Shown: one piece after another, positions 60,432-64,000 of the stretch
Position numbering within the stretch: position 1 is the first letter of the stretch
Layout of the letters: each line of letters begins with the position of its first letter
Made by a program: the position numbers and the translations under genes
Notes under the pieces: generated by a model
Databases searched by the model: none
The model's input: the letters and a program-made list of their open reading frames with translations, nothing else
What the model was told of the DNA's origin: nothing
NCBI RefSeq assembly: GCF_018860825.1
Contig: NZ_JAHKPZ010000004.1
Coordinates: 62,001-126,000, forward strand
DNA length: 64,000 nucleotides
Source of the DNA: Lacinutrix sp. C3R15
GTDB taxonomy: Bacteria > Bacteroidota > Bacteroidia > Flavobacteriales > Flavobacteriaceae
Direction of reading: 5' to 3'

Positions 60432-62432
60432 ATGTCTGAAGAAGCTAAATCGCTCCATTTTATAGAGCATATTATAGAAGAAGATTTACAAAACGGGATG
60501 CCTAAATCTAATTTACGTTTTCGTTTTCCGCCAGAACCTAATGGCTATTTACATATTGGTCATACCAAAGCAATTGGTATTAGTTTTGGTTTAGGTGAAA
60601 GATACAATGCACCTGTAAATTTAAGATTTGATGATACCAATCCTGCTAAAGAAGAACAAGAATATGTAGATGCTATTAAGCGTGATATTTCTTGGTTAGG
60701 ATATCAATGGGCTAATGAAGTATATTCATCAGACTATTTTCAACAATTATACGATTGGGCTGTACAATTAATAAAAGAGGGTAAAGCCTATGTAGACTCG
60801 CAAAGCAGCGAAGCTATGGCAGAACAAAAAGGTACACCAACAAAAGTAGGTACTAATAGTCCGTTTAGAGATAGAAGCGTAGCAGAAAATTTAGAACTGT
60901 TTCAACGTATGAAGGATGGAGAATTTAAAGCAGGAGAACATATTCTTCGTGCTAAAATTGATATGGAAGATCCTAATATGTTGATGCGTGATCCTATCAT
61001 GTATCGTATTATGCATGCACATCATCACAGAACAGGAAACCAATGGTGTATTTACCCTATGTATGACTGGACACATGGAGAAAGTGATTATATAGAACAG
61101 GTTTCGCATTCTTTATGTTCTTTAGAATTTAAACCACATCGTAAATTATACGATTGGTTTAAAGAACAAGTATACCCTTTAAGCGCTGAGCAATATCCTT
61201 TACTACCAAAACAAAGAGAATTTGCACGTTTAAATTTAAGCTATACCATTATGAGTAAGCGTAAGCTGCTTAAATTGGTAGAAGAAGGTGTAGTTTCTGG
61301 TTGGGACGACCCAAGAATGCCTACCATTTCTGGTTTAAGAAGAAGAGGGTATACACCAAATTCTATTCGAAAATTTATAGAAAAAGTAGGAGTTGCAAAA
61401 CGTGAAAATGTTATTGATGTTTCGCTTTTAGAATTTTGTATTCGTGAAGATTTAAATAAAACAGCACCTAGAGTAATGGCTGTTTTAAACCCTTTAAAAG
61501 TGGTAATAACTAATTATCCAGAAGATAAAGAAGAGTGGTTTGAAGCAGAAAATAATCCGGAAGATGCTACTGCAGGAAGCCGTAAAGTGCCTTTTTCTAA
61601 AGAAATTTATATTGAAAAAGAGGACTTTAAAGAAGAAGCAAGCAATAAGTTTTTCCGTCTAAAACTAGGAGGAGAGGTGCGTTTAAAAAATGCCTATATC
61701 ATTCAAGCAGAAAATGTTGTAAAAGACGAAAACGGAAACATTACAGAAGTACATTGTACCTATACAGAAGATACTACTAAAAAAGTAAAAGGAACCTTAC
61801 ATTGGGTTTCTGTTAAACATGCAGTACAAGCAGAAGTTAGAGAATATGATAGATTATTTATTGATGAAGCTCCTGATAGCCATGAAGACAAAGATTTTAT
61901 GGAATTTATAAACCCTAATTCTTTAAATATTATTCAAGCTTTTGTAGAGCCTAGTTTGGCACAAGCAAAAATAGGAGAGCAGTTTCAGTTTCAACGTTTA
62001 GGTTATTTTAATGTAGATAATGATGCTACTGCAAATAAATTGGTATTCAATAAAACGGTTGGTTTACGTGATTCTTGGGCAAAAGCAAAGCCAAAAGAAA
62101 ACAACAAACAGCAAAAACCACAACAACAAAACCAAAGAAAAGCGATTAGTGTTATTCAACAGTTGGGTAAAAAATACACCAACCTACCTGAAGAAAAACA
62201 ACTAAAAGTAAGAGCAGAAATTTTAGAACTTGCTAAAAATGTTACCTATGAAGAACTAGAACCTCTTTTTGCAACAGCAGTTAAAAAAGCAGGAACACGT
62301 ATTGCAGCTATGTTAACACTTCGTGTTTTATTAGAAAATGGTTTAGAAAAAAATCAAGCAATTATAGATTTTATTAGCAAAGCTTTAGAAGATAAAAATG
62401 AATTATTAGTTGCAGAAGCTAGCAAGCTTTAA
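60432..62432 (+). CDS. glnS: Glutaminyl-tRNA synthetase
   Basis: A 666-residue class I synthetase that charges tRNA-Gln. I start it at the ATG at 60432 (MSEEAKSLHF); the frame can be extended upstream, but that would begin inside the promoter region. The HIGH motif is PPEPNGYLHIGHTKAI and the KMSKS-type motif is IMSKRKL. The catalytic domain is followed by two beta-barrels for the anticodon (to about 555). After a Gln/Asn/Lys-rich linker (about 558-575) there is an extra C-terminal helical domain of about 95 residues absent from E. coli GlnRS. Confidence 0.95.
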   Translation: MSEEAKSLHFIEHIIEEDLQNGMPKSNLRFRFPPEPNGYLHIGHTKAIGISFGLGERYNAPVNLRFDDTNPAKEEQEYVDAIKRDISWLGYQWANEVYSSDYFQQLYDWAVQLIKEGKAYVDSQSSEAMAEQKGTPTKVGTNSPFRDRSVAENLELFQRMKDGEFKAGEHILRAKIDMEDPNMLMRDPIMYRIMHAHHHRTGNQWCIYPMYDWTHGESDYIEQVSHSLCSLEFKPHRKLYDWFKEQVYPLSAEQYPLLPKQREFARLNLSYTIMSKRKLLKLVEEGVVSGWDDPRMPTISGLRRRGYTPNSIRKFIEKVGVAKRENVIDVSLLEFCIREDLNKTAPRVMAVLNPLKVVITNYPEDKEEWFEAENNPEDATAGSRKVPFSKEIYIEKEDFKEEASNKFFRLKLGGEVRLKNAYIIQAENVVKDENGNITEVHCTYTEDTTKKVKGTLHWVSVKHAVQAEVREYDRLFIDEAPDSHEDKDFMEFINPNSLNIIQAFVEPSLAQAKIGEQFQFQRLGYFNVDNDATANKLVFNKTVGLRDSWAKAKPKENNKQQKPQQQNQRKAISVIQQLGKKYTNLPEEKQLKVRAEILELAKNVTYEELEPLFATAVKKAGTRIAAMLTLRVLLENGLEKNQAIIDFISKALEDKNELLVAEASKL

Positions 62433-62457
62433 GTAGTTAGTATATGTTTTAAAAAAG

Positions 62458-62486
62458 ACCTTGATTGAAAAATCAAGGTTTTTTTG
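62458..62486 (+). terminator. Rho-independent terminator of glnS
   Basis: ACCTTGATT and AATCAAGGT pair around GAAA and are followed by seven T. Confidence 0.86.
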
Positions 62487-62516
62487 TACATTGAAAAGAA
62501 TAAAATTTATAAAAAT

Positions 62517-63002
62517 ATGGAACTTGCAATAACACCTTGGGCAATACCTGTAGCAGCAGTAGCAGCTTTGGTAATTGGAGCTATTTGGTATAACCCAAAA
62601 GTATTTGGAAATGTTTGGATGCGTGAATCTGGTATGACAGAAGAAAAAATGAAAGGTAGCAACATGATAAAAATCTTTACATTGTCTTTATTTTTTGCTG
62701 CTTTATTAGCCATTTTATTAATGCAATTTACCAACCACCAATGGGGAGCAATGGGAATGGTAGGAGGAGATCCTACAGGTGCATTACCTTCTTTTGATGC
62801 GTTTATGGCAGACTACGGTAACGCTTTTAGAACCTATAAACATGGCGCATTACATGGTACTATATTTGGTTTATTTGGCGCATTACCAATTATAGGTACT
62901 ATAGCTTTGTTTGAACGTAAAAGCGCAAAATACATTTTTATAAACGCAGGATATTGGGTGGTTACTCTTGCTGTAATGGGAGCATTACTTTGCGGATTAT
63001 AA
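62517..63002 (+). CDS. DUF1761 membrane protein
   Basis: A 161-residue protein with four predicted membrane helices (about 5-25, 52-70, 108-128 and 137-158). It begins ELAITPWAIPVAAVAALVIGAIWYNPKVFG; the IWY-P-FG signature is typical of DUF1761. The in-frame TTG at 62484 lies in the glnS terminator and is rejected as start. The function of the family is unknown. It has its own terminator. Confidence 0.85.
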   Translation: MELAITPWAIPVAAVAALVIGAIWYNPKVFGNVWMRESGMTEEKMKGSNMIKIFTLSLFFAALLAILLMQFTNHQWGAMGMVGGDPTGALPSFDAFMADYGNAFRTYKHGALHGTIFGLFGALPIIGTIALFERKSAKYIFINAGYWVVTLAVMGALLCGL

Positions 63003-63027
63003 TAAGATGTAATGATTTTATACATTT

Positions 63028-63062
63028 AAAGACTGAATAATTTTAATTTCAGTCTTTTTTAT
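63028..63062 (+). terminator. Rho-independent terminator
   Basis: AAAGACTGAA and TTCAGTCTTT pair around a ten-base loop and are followed by T. Confidence 0.84.
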
Positions 63063-63071
63063 TTTTACTAT

Positions 63072-64000
63072 TTGATACACTTTAAGCTTTTTAATACTAT
63101 TGAAGAACTTCCAGATTCCTGGAACGCATTGCCAACACAAGATATATTTTTAAAAACACCCTTTTTAAAAGCCTTAGAGCAGTCGTCTCCAAGTAATATT
63201 ACTTCGTATTATTTAGCCGTTTTTAAAGATCAGAAATTAGTTGGTATTGCTATTTTACAACGCGTAAAATTATATACCAATGATATCTTTAGAAAAACAT
63301 CTACCAACTTTTTTAAAGTACTTGCAAAAAAGGCAATTGCCAAAATTGTAAAAGGAAATATGCTAGTGGTTGGTAATTTAATGCATACTGGACAACATGG
63401 TTTCTTTTTTTTAAAAGATGAAATTTTGCAAGAAACCTTTTTAAATCAAATACAGGATGCTATTACATACTTGCGTGTTGTTATAAAAAAGAAGCACCAT
63501 AAAAAGATAAGAATTATTGCCTTTAAAGATTATTTTGAAAGCGATACTATACATCAAAACGAAGAATATTTTAACAAAGTAAATTTGTATAAAGTACAAG
63601 TGCAACCCAATATGTTGTTTGTTATTCCAAAAGAATGGCACACAAAAGAAGAGTATATTGCTGCATTTACTAAAAAATATAGAGATCGTTTTAAAAGAGC
63701 AAGAAAAAAAAGTAATGCTTTACAACTACAAGAACTAGACCTAGAAGCTATTGGTAAGTACGCTAATACACTTTTTAACTTATATGAGTGTGTATCTGAC
63801 AACGCAGGAATAAACACCTTTAAATTAGCTAATAATCATTTTTACAGTTTAAAAAGCCATTTAAAAGAAGATTTTAAAGTTTTTGGGTACTTTTTAAATA
63901 ATGAATTGATTGGTTTTTATACCTTAATAGCAAATAATAATACACTAGAAACCTATTTTTTAGGATACCACCCAAAGCTACAGCACCAATACCAAATGTA
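63072..64000 (+). CDS. Acyltransferase of the GNAT/BioF2-like type, partial at the window end
   Basis: An open frame of 309 codons that runs off the window, starting at a TTG (MIHFKLFNTIEELPDSW) with no in-frame ATG before it. Features are PTQDIFLKTPFLKALEQSSP, a strand pair YLAVFKDQKLVGIAILQ, a basic helix AFTKKYRDRFKRARKK and a second GNAT-like half FGYFLNNELIGFYTLI. This two-domain layout resembles the BioF2-like/FemAB group of acyltransferases. Homologues are sometimes called 8-amino-7-oxononanoate synthase, which the sequence does not support. The substrate is unknown. Confidence 0.65.
   Translation, partial: MIHFKLFNTIEELPDSWNALPTQDIFLKTPFLKALEQSSPSNITSYYLAVFKDQKLVGIAILQRVKLYTNDIFRKTSTNFFKVLAKKAIAKIVKGNMLVVGNLMHTGQHGFFFLKDEILQETFLNQIQDAITYLRVVIKKKHHKKIRIIAFKDYFESDTIHQNEEYFNKVNLYKVQVQPNMLFVIPKEWHTKEEYIAAFTKKYRDRFKRARKKSNALQLQELDLEAIGKYANTLFNLYECVSDNAGINTFKLANNHFYSLKSHLKEDFKVFGYFLNNELIGFYTLIANNNTLETYFLGYHPKLQHQYQM

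Noticed and set aside
1-64000. CRISPR arrays, insertion sequences, prophage genes, restriction-modification or toxin-antitoxin systems
   Set aside because: No regularly spaced repeats, transposase, integrase, phage, methylase or toxin-like proteins were recognised on either strand.

Overview
The window looks like chromosomal DNA from a marine-type member of the Flavobacteriaceae (Bacteroidota); the genus cannot be fixed from sequence alone. The grounds are very AT-rich DNA, promoters of the TAnnTTTG type instead of TATAAT, near absence of Shine-Dalgarno sites, many short-lipobox lipoproteins, four secreted proteins with type IX secretion (T9SS) C-terminal tails, a PID-CTERM-like protein, and the order YceD-rpmF-fabH-accB-accC. 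No CRISPR array, intact insertion sequence, prophage or rRNA operon was seen.

Layout. 0-5 kb: a large T9SS-exported FG-GAP protein and a prolyl oligopeptidase lipoprotein. 4.9-11.3 kb: a tripartite RND efflux operon (adaptor, pump, outer-membrane channel) preceded by a small exported protein of unknown function. 11.3-14.7 kb: an orphan ABC ATPase, then a minus-strand set (FAD oxidoreductase, mtgA, GreA-like protein). 15-20 kb: minus-strand lipid synthesis block (YceD, L32, FabH, AccB, AccC) with pdxA. 20-25 kb: ribE, a PID-CTERM-like small protein, tRNA-Met, methylmalonyl-CoA epimerase, rbfA plus a LolC/E-type permease, dus. 25-30 kb: lipoproteins (M28 peptidase, TolB-like propeller) and an outer-membrane receptor.

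30.4-36.5 kb: lepA followed by a tandem duplication of about 3 kb. Each unit holds the 3' end of lepA, a spacer and a T9SS adhesin-like gene. In the second unit the lepA tail is a pseudogene. 36.6-46.3 kb: Na+/H+ antiporter, an MBL hydrolase with a subtilase lipoprotein, an M1 peptidase, and a two-gene unit joining a GCS2-type ligase with CBS domains to an AspA/AstE-like zinc hydrolase. 46.4-53.4 kb: rnpA, DUF4349, S41 protease, an OmpA-domain protein, an ElaA-like acetyltransferase, a CDF zinc exporter, rpiB and a T9SS leucine-rich protein.

53.4-54.2 kb: a 743-bp AT-rich gap between divergent genes carries one perfect DnaA box and several DnaA-box-like 9-mers, making it a candidate replication origin. 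54.2-58.5 kb: rnr, a YbjQ-family gene, a GIN-domain protein, a LysE-type exporter and a small membrane protein. 58.5-59.6 kb: a foreign-looking single-gene segment next to tRNA-Cys, whose 3' end and terminator are repeated twice in degraded form, the pattern of an old tRNA-targeted insertion. 59.6-64 kb: folB, a zinc-ribbon protein, glnS, a DUF1761 protein and the start of an acyltransferase gene that runs off the window.

Most genes are core housekeeping and envelope functions. The most interesting parts are the lepA/T9SS duplication, the candidate origin, the tRNA-Cys remnants, the ligase/hydrolase pair, and several perfect palindromes upstream of genes with no known regulator.
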